From NCBI RefSeq assembly GCF_014698045.1, contig NZ_JACJSE010000011.1, positions 135,634-199,633 on the forward strand: a stretch of 64,000 bases of DNA, given 5' to 3'. The position numbers and the translations under genes are program-made. The DNA is from Aulosira sp. FACHB-615 (GTDB lineage: Bacteria; Cyanobacteriota; Cyanobacteriia; Cyanobacteriales; Nostocaceae). This document shows, piece by piece, positions 9,123 to 18,183 of this stretch. Each line of letters starts with the position of its first letter. Within the stretch, counting starts at the first letter, position 1. The notes beneath the pieces were generated by a model. It ran no database searches and was not told the DNA's origin. It was given only the letters and a program-made list of their open reading frames with translations.

Positions 9123-9271
9123 AGGACTGACGCATAAAAACGAAAAATCAAGAGTTTTGGCGAGGGTGCAAGGGTACAGGGTATAGGGGTGTATATATCT
9201 AAAACCCTTACGCCACATACCCTTACACTCTTACACCCAATCTTCATAGACAATCTTTGTGCGTAAGTCCT
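9123..9271. mobile_element. MITE-like repeat, AGGACTTACGCA family (copy 1)
   Basis: About 149 bp bounded by AGGACTGACGCA and TGCGTAAGTCCT, which are inverted with one mismatch. The interior carries CCCTTACACTCTTACACCC-type sequence, also seen at 22160-22205. No coding capacity. Other members: 17682-17804, 35403-35504 and a half copy at 53037-53094. Confidence 0.7.
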
Positions 9272-9420
9272 GTTAATAAAAAATAGCTTACTCAATTAAG
9301 CCTAGCAAACAACAGTTAACTAACATTCAATTAGCCGTTTTTTAACTGAAAAATCGGTAAAAATCTTAAACCATAAATTAGGTACTAACTAAGTTATGGT
9401 TTAAATGCTTAAGCTCTGGT

Positions 9421-10755
9421 TTAAAGTCCTGTATTAACTTGACTTCTCTTAACTAAACGCTTGGCTTTTCCTTCACTACGAGGTAAGCTCTGTGGTGGCA
9501 TCAACTTGACTTTAGCAGTTATCCCTAAACGATGTTCAATGTTAAATATTAATTGCTGCTCTAGCTCAACAAGTAAAGTTTGTTCTTGCGAAATTGAATT
9601 ACAAACTTCAACCCAAATTTCAATATCATCAATTAAATTGATATTATCGTCAATCACAATCTGGTAATGAGGTATAATCCCAGGTAATCTCAATAAGACA
9701 TCCTCAATTTCCGCAGGAAATAAAGTTTTATCTTTTATTCTAATTAAATCGTTAATACGACCCTTAACACGATCCATCCGGGTCAGAGTTCGACCACAAG
9801 CACAAGGTTGATAAAATAGGCGTGTAATATCACCAGTTCGGTAGCGAATTAGGGGTGTAGCCTCTTTAGTAATGGTTGTTAATACAAGCTCTCCATATCT
9901 TCCTTCTTCCATTTGTTCCCCTGTTTCTGGGTTAATAATTTCTGGAATAAAGTGATCTTCGTAAATATGCAACCCAACTCGATGAGGACACTCATGAGCT
10001 ACCCCAGGGCCAATTACTTCGCTTAGTCCATAAGTATTATAAGCTACTATATTCCAACGTTTTTCAATGTCATCTCGTAATGCTTCACTCCATGATTCAG
10101 CACCAAAAATCCCCGCAGCCACAGACAATGAACGTAAATCAATACCTTCTTTTTCTGCCACTTCACTGATAGTGTATATGTAGCTAGGAGTACTCAATAT
10201 AATGCCACTGCTAAAATCTTGTAAAAGTGTTAAATTCCGTTGAGGTGAGGAGCCAGAAGCCGGAACTACTGTAGCACCGATGCGTTCAATACCGTAATGA
10301 AAACCTAACCCACCAGTGGCAAGACTGTAACCGTAAGTGTTCTGGACGATAATCCCTGGTTCTGCACCACTAGCGGCTAATGCTCGTGCCGTTAGTTCCG
10401 ACCATAGGTTTAAATCGTTATGAGTATAACCAACTACTGTGGGTTTGCCAGTAGTACCAGACGAGGCATGAAGTCGAATAATTGAATCCATTTGGACTGC
10501 AAACATTCCAAATGGATACTGTTTGCGTAAATCAGCCTTAGTCGTAAAAGGAAGCAGGGAAATATTTTCTACAGACCGAATATGACCAGGATGTATGCCA
10601 ATAGCATCAAGCTTTTGTTTGTAAAAGGGTATGTTTTCATAAGCTCTTTCTACACATTTTATTAGTCGGTTTTTCTGTACTTCATATAATTCTTCCCGTG
10701 GCATGGATTCATACTTGCGATTCCAGATGTATGGTTCAAGAACTAATTTATTCAT
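9421..10755 (-). CDS. phenylacetate-CoA ligase family (PaaK-like) adenylate-forming enzyme
   Basis: A 444-residue ANL-superfamily enzyme of PaaK size. Motifs in order: the P-loop SSGTTGKPTVVGYT, YNTYGLSEVIGPG, the hinge-region TPLIRYRTGDITRLF, then CACGRTLTRMDRVKGRINDL and the C-terminal domain ending SEGKAKRLVKRSQ. Family members activate aryl acids (phenylacetate, benzoate types) as CoA thioesters through acyl-AMP. No other paa catabolic genes are visible, so phenylacetate breakdown is not supported; a biosynthetic or tyrosine-derived substrate together with the HPPD-like neighbour is possible. I therefore give no symbol. Confidence 0.85.
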   Translation of the reverse strand: MNKLVLEPYIWNRKYESMPREELYEVQKNRLIKCVERAYENIPFYKQKLDAIGIHPGHIRSVENISLLPFTTKADLRKQYPFGMFAVQMDSIIRLHASSGTTGKPTVVGYTHNDLNLWSELTARALAASGAEPGIIVQNTYGYSLATGGLGFHYGIERIGATVVPASGSSPQRNLTLLQDFSSGIILSTPSYIYTISEVAEKEGIDLRSLSVAAGIFGAESWSEALRDDIEKRWNIVAYNTYGLSEVIGPGVAHECPHRVGLHIYEDHFIPEIINPETGEQMEEGRYGELVLTTITKEATPLIRYRTGDITRLFYQPCACGRTLTRMDRVKGRINDLIRIKDKTLFPAEIEDVLLRLPGIIPHYQIVIDDNINLIDDIEIWVEVCNSISQEQTLLVELEQQLIFNIEHRLGITAKVKLMPPQSLPRSEGKAKRLVKRSQVNTGL

Positions 10756-10892
10756 TGTCCTTAGAAAATGTTTTAACAGTCAAACTTGGAATATCATTTT
10801 CGTAAGAAAAAAGACAAGGACAGTTAAGACAGTTAAGGAAATATTTCACAGTTTTTTTAAATGTTCAGTAAGTCGATGCAATAAAACCAAAC

Positions 10893-11000
10893 TATAGGAC
10901 TCATATTTGATTTATGAAAAAAATCAGTACACCCAGATCAGCCGTCTTTCCTACTCCCTACCTACATAACTAGATTCAGAAATCAAATCGGATTCCTATA
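10893..11000. mobile_element. MITE-like repeat, TATAGGA family (copy 1)
   Basis: About 108 bp with ends TATAGGACTCATATTTGATT and (inverted) TATAGGAATCCGATTTGATT. The interior contains AAAAATCAGTACACCCAGAT and TTTCCTACTCCC. Near copies: 24821-25067 (interrupted), 42391-42517 and 43658-43786. It fills most of the 336-bp gap between the PaaK-like and dus genes. Confidence 0.8.
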
Positions 11001-11091
11001 TATAAATAAAAGTAAATAAGGCTCAAACCCTTTCTCCCCCTGCTCCCTGCCTTATTCTAATAATAATTATTTACACCGACCTACTTAATAT

Positions 11092-12120
11092 ATGTTCCAG
11101 GTATCGCTTCCCCAATCCCTCCACTCAGATTTACCTCTCACTGCCCTTGCACCCATGCAAGATGTGACAAATCTCAAGTTTATGAAGGTCATTGCTCATT
11201 ACGGCAAACCTGACTACTTCTTCACTGAATATTTTCGCGTCAATGAAACATCACGGCTTAATCCCAAGATTCTGGCATCTATCACAGAAAACGATACTGG
11301 TTGCCCTGTTTTTGCTCAAATGATTGGTGAAAGCATTCCTGATTTAGTCCGAACAGCAAAGGAACTCTGTGGTTATAATATCGCTGGAGTTGACTTAAAC
11401 ATGGGTTGTCCCGCACCGAGAATCTACCGTAAACAAGCTGGAGGTGGATTGCTACTTGTGCCAGAAAAAGTAGATCGCATTTTGGCTGAACTCAGACAAA
11501 CAGTTAATGACCGACCTTTGAGTGTCAAAATGCGCTTGGGCTTTGACAATAGCGATACTTTTTTCCAAATTCTAGATATCATCAATCGCCACAGTATTGA
11601 TTTGTTGAGTTTACATGGTCGCACGGTAAAAGACAGATACCAAGGCAGGGTAAATTACGCTTTGATTGCCCAAGCGGTCAGACACGTCAATTGTCCCGTC
11701 CTGGCTAACGGAAACATCTACTCGGCAGCACAAGCAATGTCGGTGCTTGACCAAACAGGTGCGGTTGGTGTGATGGTAGGCCGTTGGGCAATTGGTAATC
11801 CCTGGATTTTTCATCAAATTCGCCAAGCATTGCGCTCTGAGCCAATTACGCCTGTTCCTTTAACAGAAGTACGCCACTACATTGACCGTTTATACCAAAC
11901 TCCAGAAGCACCCAATATCCCAGAACGAGCGCGTATCGGCTACCTCAAACTATTTCTCAACTACATTGCTCTCAGTGTTGACAGCCAAGGTCATTTCCTG
12001 CGGCTAATGCGACAAGCGCAGACCGAAGTTGAACTTTTTCAGATATGCGATCGCTTTTTGTTGGCTGACCCTGCACAGACTTTAGCCTTAGCTCCTTTAA
12101 TAACCAAAGACTTAACCTGA
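11092..12120 (+). CDS. tRNA-dihydrouridine synthase
   Basis: A 342-residue flavoprotein of the Dus family (TIM barrel plus C-terminal helical domain), which reduces uridines in tRNA using FMN and NADPH. The signature NMGCPAPRIYRKQAGGGLL carries the catalytic Cys. VKMRLGFDN, LSLHGRTVKDRYQG and VLANGNIYS complete the FMN and phosphate-binding motifs. Length is normal. Which Dus subfamily (A, B or C) it belongs to cannot be decided here. It is monocistronic and faces the SDR gene on the other strand. Confidence 0.9.
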   Translation: MFQVSLPQSLHSDLPLTALAPMQDVTNLKFMKVIAHYGKPDYFFTEYFRVNETSRLNPKILASITENDTGCPVFAQMIGESIPDLVRTAKELCGYNIAGVDLNMGCPAPRIYRKQAGGGLLLVPEKVDRILAELRQTVNDRPLSVKMRLGFDNSDTFFQILDIINRHSIDLLSLHGRTVKDRYQGRVNYALIAQAVRHVNCPVLANGNIYSAAQAMSVLDQTGAVGVMVGRWAIGNPWIFHQIRQALRSEPITPVPLTEVRHYIDRLYQTPEAPNIPERARIGYLKLFLNYIALSVDSQGHFLRLMRQAQTEVELFQICDRFLLADPAQTLALAPLITKDLT

Positions 12121-12239
12121 CTGTTCAAGATAGGGATTAGGAAATTGTATTTGAGGAGCTTAAAGAATGGAAACCTTCTGGCGACAAGAAACGGTCGAAT
12201 CTAAAACATACATTACTCATTACTCATTACTCATTACTT
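12121..12239. other. convergent intergenic spacer with heptamer repeat
   Basis: Between the convergent dus and SDR genes. It ends in a perfect run of ATTACTC units (about 12212-12238), another STRR-type array. Confidence 0.5.
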
Positions 12240-13049
12240 TTAAGTGGCAGTTGTTTTGCGAATAGTAGCAGCAGTAATACGATCAACCAATCCTGGCACA
12301 ATTAGCCTTGCCCAAGGTAGTATCTTACCCTTCAAAGTCATGATATGTTCTCGTTTACGGCGCTCCATTGCCCAGATAATTTGACGCACACACTCTTCCA
12401 CCGGCATATTGCCTTGGCTTTCATCACGCGGACTTTTACCTAATGGTTTTCCATCTGCGCCCAAGGCGCGTTGGCGAATATCTGTGGCGACAAAACCCGG
12501 CGAAATAACCACTACATCTACTCCTGTTTGCTGCAATTCCATCCGCAATGTATCAAAGAAACCTTGCATAGCATGTTTACTAGCAACGTAACCTGTACGA
12601 GTGGGTACACCTGTTTTGCCGCAAATGGAAGAAATTGCCACCAATAGTCCTCGACTGGCTTTCAAGTGGGGCAGGGCATAATGAGTACAGTAGACAGCAC
12701 CCAAATAGTTAACTTGCATTACCCGTTCAAAAATTGAAAGATCAGTCACTTCATCAAAGCAAGTCAGCATTCCAATGCCGGCATTGTTGATTAAGATATC
12801 AATCTTTCCAAACTTAGCGATCGCTTTTTCCATCAACTGCTGACAAGCTTCTGGTTGAGTGACATCTGTTGGTACTGCAATCACCTCCGCAGAATAATTT
12901 GTACAAGCACTCAGCGTTTGTTCTAATCCTTCTTGATTGCGAGCAGCCAAAACTAAATTTGCACCCTGTTGGGCTAATGTAATTGCCAGCGTTCTGCCAA
13001 TTCCAGCCGATGCACCCGTGAGAACAATGGTTTTGTTAGCAAATATCAC
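12240..13049 (-). CDS. short-chain dehydrogenase/reductase
   Basis: A 269-residue classical SDR with a Rossmann fold. The cofactor motif TGASAGIG is at residues about 11-18, followed by ILINNAGIG, the Ser of the catalytic site in ISSICGKTG, and YVASK (catalytic Tyr and Lys). AARN after beta-2 suggests NADP(H) preference. A C-terminal segment ILPWARLIVPGLVDRITAATI resembles the hydrophobic tail of membrane-associated SDRs of the DHRS7 kind. Substrate unknown. Confidence 0.9.
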   Translation of the reverse strand: MIFANKTIVLTGASAGIGRTLAITLAQQGANLVLAARNQEGLEQTLSACTNYSAEVIAVPTDVTQPEACQQLMEKAIAKFGKIDILINNAGIGMLTCFDEVTDLSIFERVMQVNYLGAVYCTHYALPHLKASRGLLVAISSICGKTGVPTRTGYVASKHAMQGFFDTLRMELQQTGVDVVVISPGFVATDIRQRALGADGKPLGKSPRDESQGNMPVEECVRQIIWAMERRKREHIMTLKGKILPWARLIVPGLVDRITAATIRKTTAT

Positions 13050-13148
13050 TTTGTGTCCTTTGCGGTTTGATAAATTAAGCTTTTCGGGAATTTTTGCTCA
13101 GTACTCAGCACTTGCAAACTGGGAGTATAATTTCACCATCTGACATCC

Positions 13149-14531
13149 TTATGTGTTTTCTTGAGGAATCATGATCGTAAATGTCGTACCTGTACCTACT
13201 TTACTTTCTACGATAATTTCTCCTTGATGTAGCTCTACACATTTTTTGACAACTGCTAACCCTAACCCTGTTCCAGCAATATTTTCAACATTTTGGCATC
13301 GGTAAAAAGGCTCATATATTTTATGTTGCTCTGCTAATGGAATCCCAATTCCTTGATCAATAACTTGAAAAGTGATCAATTCCGCCTCAGATTTTAATTT
13401 TAAATAAACTGCGGTTTCGTTATTTGAATATTTGATAGCATTTAATAACAAATTACTGAGAATAGAATACAAGAGCTTTTCATCAATATTGGCTTTAAAA
13501 ATAGAACCCCTTTTTTGAAATCGGATCATATTTGCCTTTTTAGCAAAAATCTGTAAATCTTCTACTAAATTTAAACAAAAATTTTCTAAATTTATCACTT
13601 GCAATTTAAAATCCAATTGACCTGCTTCGGCTCGCGTTAAAATTAATATATCCGTTAATATGTGATTCATGATTTTAGCAGAAGATTGAATACGAAAAAT
13701 ATTCTTTAAATGCTGTTCATCTACTAAAGTTTCGAGACTTTCTTTTAATAACTGTGATGAAAGTAAAATTATACTTAAGGGTGTCCGAAATTCATGAGAA
13801 ATCATAGAAAATAATTGAATCTTTAAATCACCTATTTTCTTTTCTTGAGCTAAAGAAAATTCTAAGGCTCTAATTTGCTCACGTTTAATCCATTGCTTTT
13901 CCAGAATTATACATAAGCCAAGAATTATGATTAAAATTAAAAATGTTGTAAAAATTTCTATAAGAATTCGGAAATAAATACTTTGTTTTGATTGTTCTAA
14001 CGAATCTTGGAGATGAGTTTGTTCTTCTGCTTTAATCTCTGCCATGACCTGCAAGATTTTTTCTCGAATCTGAACACTTCTAACGGTAATACTATTTTGG
14101 ATTAACATTGACTTTTTATCTTTTTGGTAAAGTTCTATAGATTGCTCTAACAGAGATAATCTTTGATTGACTAATAAATTTAAACTTACCAATCGTTTTT
14201 CTTGACTCCCATAAGAATGTATTTGTTTTTGTAATATTTGCAGTTGAGAGCGCATATCTGCCTTTGCGTGATAATAACGCTGCAAATCCTGACTACTACC
14301 TAAAAAAATATATCCTCGTCTAGCTGATTCTGCGGCGGTCATTGCGCCATAGAAATTTGTCAAAGCATTGAGAGTTTGATATGTCTGCTGCACCCTGTTA
14401 GCTCCAGATTTGATTTCATCTGTGTTTTTCAACGAAACAAAACAGATAATTACCATCAGCAACAGGGTTAAACCAAAACCTCCCGTAATCCATTTTCCTG
14501 GGAAAGTCCATTTGATCAATTGCTGAGTCAT
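13149..14531 (-). CDS. CHASE3-type sensor histidine kinase
   Basis: A 460-residue membrane kinase. TM1 is at residues about 14-33. The extracytoplasmic region with SARRGYIFLG and repeated Gln-rich helices is CHASE3-like (about 40-180). TM2 is FLILIIILGLCIIL, near 190-210. The HisKA domain has SHEFRTPLSII with phospho-acceptor His246. The ATPase domain has NLLLNAIKYS (N box), DQGIGIP (G1), YEPFYR (F box) and GTGLGLAVVK (G2). It is divergent from the response regulator at 14618 with 86 bp between them, so they form a probable two-component pair sharing a control region. The signal is unknown. Confidence 0.92.
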   Translation of the reverse strand: MTQQLIKWTFPGKWITGGFGLTLLLMVIICFVSLKNTDEIKSGANRVQQTYQTLNALTNFYGAMTAAESARRGYIFLGSSQDLQRYYHAKADMRSQLQILQKQIHSYGSQEKRLVSLNLLVNQRLSLLEQSIELYQKDKKSMLIQNSITVRSVQIREKILQVMAEIKAEEQTHLQDSLEQSKQSIYFRILIEIFTTFLILIIILGLCIILEKQWIKREQIRALEFSLAQEKKIGDLKIQLFSMISHEFRTPLSIILLSSQLLKESLETLVDEQHLKNIFRIQSSAKIMNHILTDILILTRAEAGQLDFKLQVINLENFCLNLVEDLQIFAKKANMIRFQKRGSIFKANIDEKLLYSILSNLLLNAIKYSNNETAVYLKLKSEAELITFQVIDQGIGIPLAEQHKIYEPFYRCQNVENIAGTGLGLAVVKKCVELHQGEIIVESKVGTGTTFTIMIPQENT

Positions 14532-14617
14532 AGATTGAGTTAAACAATAGTTACTTATACATGATAAATTTAAGGCATTGCTGATATATTTGCCTGTTAC
14601 TCAATAAAAGATCAAAT

Positions 14618-15310
14618 ATGCGGATTTTAGTAGTTGAAGATGATATTCAACTCGCAGAAGTACTAGCAGAAGCACTCAACAGACGACAATATGTGGTGGA
14701 TATTGCCAAAGATGGAGAAGCCGCTTGGAACTCTACACAATCCATGAAATATGATTTAATAGTCCTGGATATCACCTTGCCTAAGCTAGATGGAATTAAG
14801 TTTTGTCACCAATTACGTACTGTCGGCATAAACAATGCTGCACATCGTAATGCAACTATACCAGTGTTAATGTTAACAGCCCGTGACACCGTAGCTGACA
14901 AGATTGCTGGGTTAGATGCTGGTGCAGATGATTATGTAGCCAAACCATTTGATTTAGAAGAGTTAATGGCTAGAATTCGTGCGTTACTTAGACGGGGTAG
15001 TTCCAGCAGCACAGTAAGTCTGTTATGGGAAAAATTATACCTCAATCCCAGCACCTATGAAGCTACTTACGATGGCTATCCCCTATCATTAACTCTCAAA
15101 GAATATGCAATTTTAGAATTACTGGTTGCTAATGGTAGACGAGTACTAAGTCGTTCTAGCATTATTGAACAAGTTTGGTCAGTTGATGAATCTCCTGTTG
15201 AAGAAACAATCAGATCCCATATTCGGTGCATTCGACAAAAGCTGAAGGCGTTAGGTGCAGCAGAAAACTTCATTGAAACTGTTCATGGACTAGGATATCG
15301 CTTGAAATAG
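14618..15310 (+). CDS. OmpR/PhoB-family response regulator
   Basis: A 230-residue regulator. The receiver domain has the acidic pair EDD (7-9), phospho-acceptor Asp51 (LIVLDITLPKLDG), the Thr of LMLTARD and the Lys of VAKPFDLEEL. The C-terminal winged helix (about 130-230) contains LTLKEYAILELL, the recognition region EETIRSHIRCIRQKLKA and HGLGYRLK. It is divergent from the CHASE3 kinase and is its likely partner. The target genes are unknown. Confidence 0.95.
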   Translation: MRILVVEDDIQLAEVLAEALNRRQYVVDIAKDGEAAWNSTQSMKYDLIVLDITLPKLDGIKFCHQLRTVGINNAAHRNATIPVLMLTARDTVADKIAGLDAGADDYVAKPFDLEELMARIRALLRRGSSSSTVSLLWEKLYLNPSTYEATYDGYPLSLTLKEYAILELLVANGRRVLSRSSIIEQVWSVDESPVEETIRSHIRCIRQKLKALGAAENFIETVHGLGYRLK

Positions 15311-15786
15311 TCATCATGATGCTCATCTCATCAGCAGCGTTGAAAATTTAGCCATGATTATCTACACGAATTATACACAAACTCTACACGAGGGTTGCAC
15401 ATCAATATAATATTATGATGTTTGACCTTAAAAAGATAAATATCAAATTCAATTTTTAAGTATTGAATTTGGTATTCAATTGTTTCTATTTAATCATTTA
15501 TCAGGGTTCATAAAATTTACGTGATTTGGAGTCATTAAATAAAACTGAGTTGACTAAGCTTATGAATAAATGTGACCGTGGTAGTGGTAGATATTACAAT
15601 CGGATTTTAATTAATTGAGCTTTGTTCATCTATTACTTTCCGAAATTTTTAAATAAGCTAATAAAAACCTCTATTTTCTCTGTAAGAATAATTACCACTA
15701 TCCTGTAAGTTTGCTGTTGTTATAAATTTTAGTTGGCAAATTTAGTACAGCTTAGTGTTTGATTAGCTTGCAAAGATAAAGGTTTA
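15311..15786. other. intergenic region without recognised gene
   Basis: AT-rich sequence after the response regulator. Only short ORFs (under 25 codons) occur. I recognise nothing else before the palindromic repeat at 15787. Confidence 0.5.
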
Positions 15787-15919
15787 GTAAGTAGTTAAAC
15801 ATAATTAATTACACAAAGTCATTGCGAATGGAGCGAAGCGAAATGAAGCAATCGCAAGGGCTGGGATTGCTTCGCTTCGCTCGCAATGACTGTAATTAAT
15901 TTTGCGTGTTTACTTATTG
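15787..15919. repeat. large palindromic mobile repeat, GTCATTGCGA type
   Basis: The arms GTCATTGCGAATGGAGCGAA and TTCGCTTCGCTCGCAATGAC form a long hairpin around AAGCAATC...GGGATTGCTT. The symmetry continues outward through AATTAATTAC and GTAATTAATT. The core is a widespread bacterial intergenic palindrome. No coding capacity. Confidence 0.75.
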
Positions 15920-16080
15920 CCTTTAGGTTTTTATTATTTTTGTGTTTTCCCTTATTTTTAAAAGTAAAATCCAAGATTACTTCTGTGTTTTACAAGGACT
16001 GTGGCTGAGGTAAATGGATAGAGTCAGTTTTGTGCAGATGTCATAACTGCACATACTTGTTTTTTTGTTAAATAGTCTTA

Positions 16081-17673
16081 ATGAAAATTATGAATAGCCC
16101 AAAAGTTAAAGGCTCGAAAGATAAAGCACTCTTAAAAAAGAAAATCCTTTCTATTTTAGCGATCGCTATTACTGCTATTTTTTCTATCGGTGTGATAGTT
16201 GGTGGTTTTCTTGACAGAGAAGTGAAAGCACAGTCTGTTGATGCAACTCTACCCAGTAGATTCGGCAGGATGTTTCGTAATCTACCACCCTTTGCGCCAC
16301 CCAGCCCGATTGTTAAAAATGCTCTGATGGAAATGGGTAAACCAGGGGGTATCTTAGATGCTAAAGACAATTTAGCCGCAGGGCCAATAGCTCTCATTAC
16401 TGATCCTACTCTCAACGTTAACAATCCCAACAACCCCACCCATACAGCTGGTACAACCTTTATGTCCCAGTTTTTGGATCTTGACATAACCTTTGATACG
16501 ACATCTCGACTAGGCCAAGTAACACCTCCAGTCTCGGCAACAAACTCTCGAACCGCAGCCTTTGACCTTGATAATATCTACGGTTCTGGGCCGATAGGTT
16601 CGCCAAATCTATACGACCCTCAAGATCCAAGTAAACTGAAACTTGAAAGTGGCGGTTTGTTTGAAGATTTACCGAGAGATGCAAACAATCGAGCGATTAT
16701 TGCCGACCCACGCGGTGATCAGCATCTCATTATCAGTGGATTGGTAACTGCGTTCTATAGCTTTCACAATCATCTGGTGGATTTAGTTAGATCCCAGTCT
16801 CCTAATATCTCGAACGATGATGTTTTTCGTCAGGCTCGTCAATTGACCACATGGCACTACCAATGGACAATTCTCCATGAATTTTTGCCCCTGGTAGTTG
16901 GTCAAGATATGGTGAATGACATCTTAAAAAATGGGCGTAAATTTTATAATCCCTTGCCAAATAGAGGATTTATCCCGGTTGAGTTTCAAATTGGTTATCG
17001 TATCGGTCACAGCATGATCCGGCCTTCTTACCGAGCTAACTTGGCTGGTGACAATGGCAAGCCCTTCTTTGCATTCATTTTCGATCCTTCTCAAGAGGGA
17101 AAACCTGATCCAGATGACCTCCGTGGTCGAGCAAGAGCAGCACGACGCTTTATTGGCTGGCAGACATTTTTCGACTTTGGAGATAATCAAGTCAGACCGA
17201 ATAAATTAATCGATACGAAAATTTCTAGCCCACTGTTTAACTTGCCACTTCAGACTATTGGTTCCGGTACTCCTCCGACTTCACTTATCCAACGTAACCT
17301 GCTCCGACACCTGACTTGGCTACTACCATCTGGTCAAAGCATCGCTCAGAAGATGGGTGTACCTGTACTTAGCAAGTACGACTTGGCAGAACTGCGGAGT
17401 ATTTACCCTACCTTCGATACTTCCACACCGCTTTGGTACTACATCCTCAAAGAAGCTGAACTGAAAGAAAAAGGCTTGCATCTAGGCCAAGTTGGCGGTC
17501 GGATTGTTGGTGAGGTAATTATCGGTCTGCTTCAGGTTGACCCAAATTCTTATCTAAATGTAAATCCGTCTTGGGTGCCAACTTTACCCACCAAAACTGG
17601 CAAACCTCAAGATTTTCGGATGACTGATCTCTTAACTTTTGCTGGTGTAGATCCGGCTAGTCGTGGTCAGTGA
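16081..17673 (+). CDS. exported animal-type haem peroxidase, distal His replaced by Leu
   Basis: A 530-residue protein with a basic N-terminus and hydrophobic segment (about 21-45) acting as a signal or anchor. The fold is the peroxidase-cyclooxygenase superfamily: HTAGTTFMSQFLDLDITFD, AAFDLDNIYG, LPRD, FYSFHNHLVD, and proximal-His motif IGYRIGHSMIRPSY (His310). In this family the distal catalytic His lies in QFxDHD; here codon 134 is CTT (Leu), giving QFLDLD. That would normally impair peroxide cleavage, so activity is doubtful or altered. A hairpin terminator at 17898 ends the unit. An alternative start is the Met at codon 4. Confidence 0.88.
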   Translation: MKIMNSPKVKGSKDKALLKKKILSILAIAITAIFSIGVIVGGFLDREVKAQSVDATLPSRFGRMFRNLPPFAPPSPIVKNALMEMGKPGGILDAKDNLAAGPIALITDPTLNVNNPNNPTHTAGTTFMSQFLDLDITFDTTSRLGQVTPPVSATNSRTAAFDLDNIYGSGPIGSPNLYDPQDPSKLKLESGGLFEDLPRDANNRAIIADPRGDQHLIISGLVTAFYSFHNHLVDLVRSQSPNISNDDVFRQARQLTTWHYQWTILHEFLPLVVGQDMVNDILKNGRKFYNPLPNRGFIPVEFQIGYRIGHSMIRPSYRANLAGDNGKPFFAFIFDPSQEGKPDPDDLRGRARAARRFIGWQTFFDFGDNQVRPNKLIDTKISSPLFNLPLQTIGSGTPPTSLIQRNLLRHLTWLLPSGQSIAQKMGVPVLSKYDLAELRSIYPTFDTSTPLWYYILKEAELKEKGLHLGQVGGRIVGEVIIGLLQVDPNSYLNVNPSWVPTLPTKTGKPQDFRMTDLLTFAGVDPASRGQ

Positions 17674-17681
17674 TGTTATTC

Positions 17682-17804
17682 AGGACTGACGTAAATGTCA
17701 CAATTGCTGGTTGGTGCGTGACGCTATAAATCTGATGACTATGTTCAAATCTTCTCGTTGCGTCACACACCCTACAGAAAAAATATGCCAGTTGCGTAAG
17801 TCCT
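17682..17804. mobile_element. MITE-like repeat, AGGACTTACGCA family (copy 2)
   Basis: 123 bp bounded by AGGACTGACGTA and TTGCGTAAGTCCT. The left half, including GGTTGGTGCGTGACGCTATA, is repeated in reverse orientation at 53037-53094. It begins 8 bp after the peroxidase stop. Confidence 0.75.
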
Positions 17805-17897
17805 ATTATTATTTGACTTTTAATAACATAGTTTGGTTTATTTCCACCGACCTCACTACAACTGAGCAGCTTGATAAAATATCTAAACAGTAAAGAA

Positions 17898-17935
17898 AGC
17901 AAGTGAGCATAACTCACCTGCTTTTTGCTTTTTTA
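17898..17935 (+). terminator. rho-independent-type terminator
   Basis: AGCAAGTGAG, loop CATAA, CTCACCTGCT, then TTTTGCTTTTTT. Stem of ten with one mismatch and a strong T tract. It probably ends the peroxidase transcript; the mobile repeat lies between gene and terminator. Confidence 0.75.
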
Positions 17936-18183
17936 TAAAAATTCTCTAAATTTACCTGTTCCTAGTATTTCCTTAACCTTGATTCAGTAAATTTTCGAGG
18001 ACGATTTACACAGAAAAATTAGTCTCTACTTAATTTGCAGTATATACAAAAACACTCAATGCAGTCGCATAGAACTTGTTTTATCGGGACTGCCTAATTG
18101 AAGCCTAATTCTATGTTTACGAGCGATAGACAGACTTCTTTCGCTCTAAATTTCATGAGCTATACATCTGAGGAAAAATAGTA
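17936..18183. other. upstream region of the RTX nuclease gene
   Basis: Non-coding. It ends in TGAGGAAAAATAGTA before the ATG at 18184, with GAGG a usable ribosome-binding site. No promoter stands out. Confidence 0.4.

Noticed and set aside
9107..9295. 62-codon reverse ORF
   Set aside because: Lies almost wholly inside the AGGACTTACGCA-family mobile repeat.
17657..17917. 86-codon reverse ORF and 60-codon forward ORF after the peroxidase gene
   Set aside because: Both run through the mobile repeat and the terminator hairpin.
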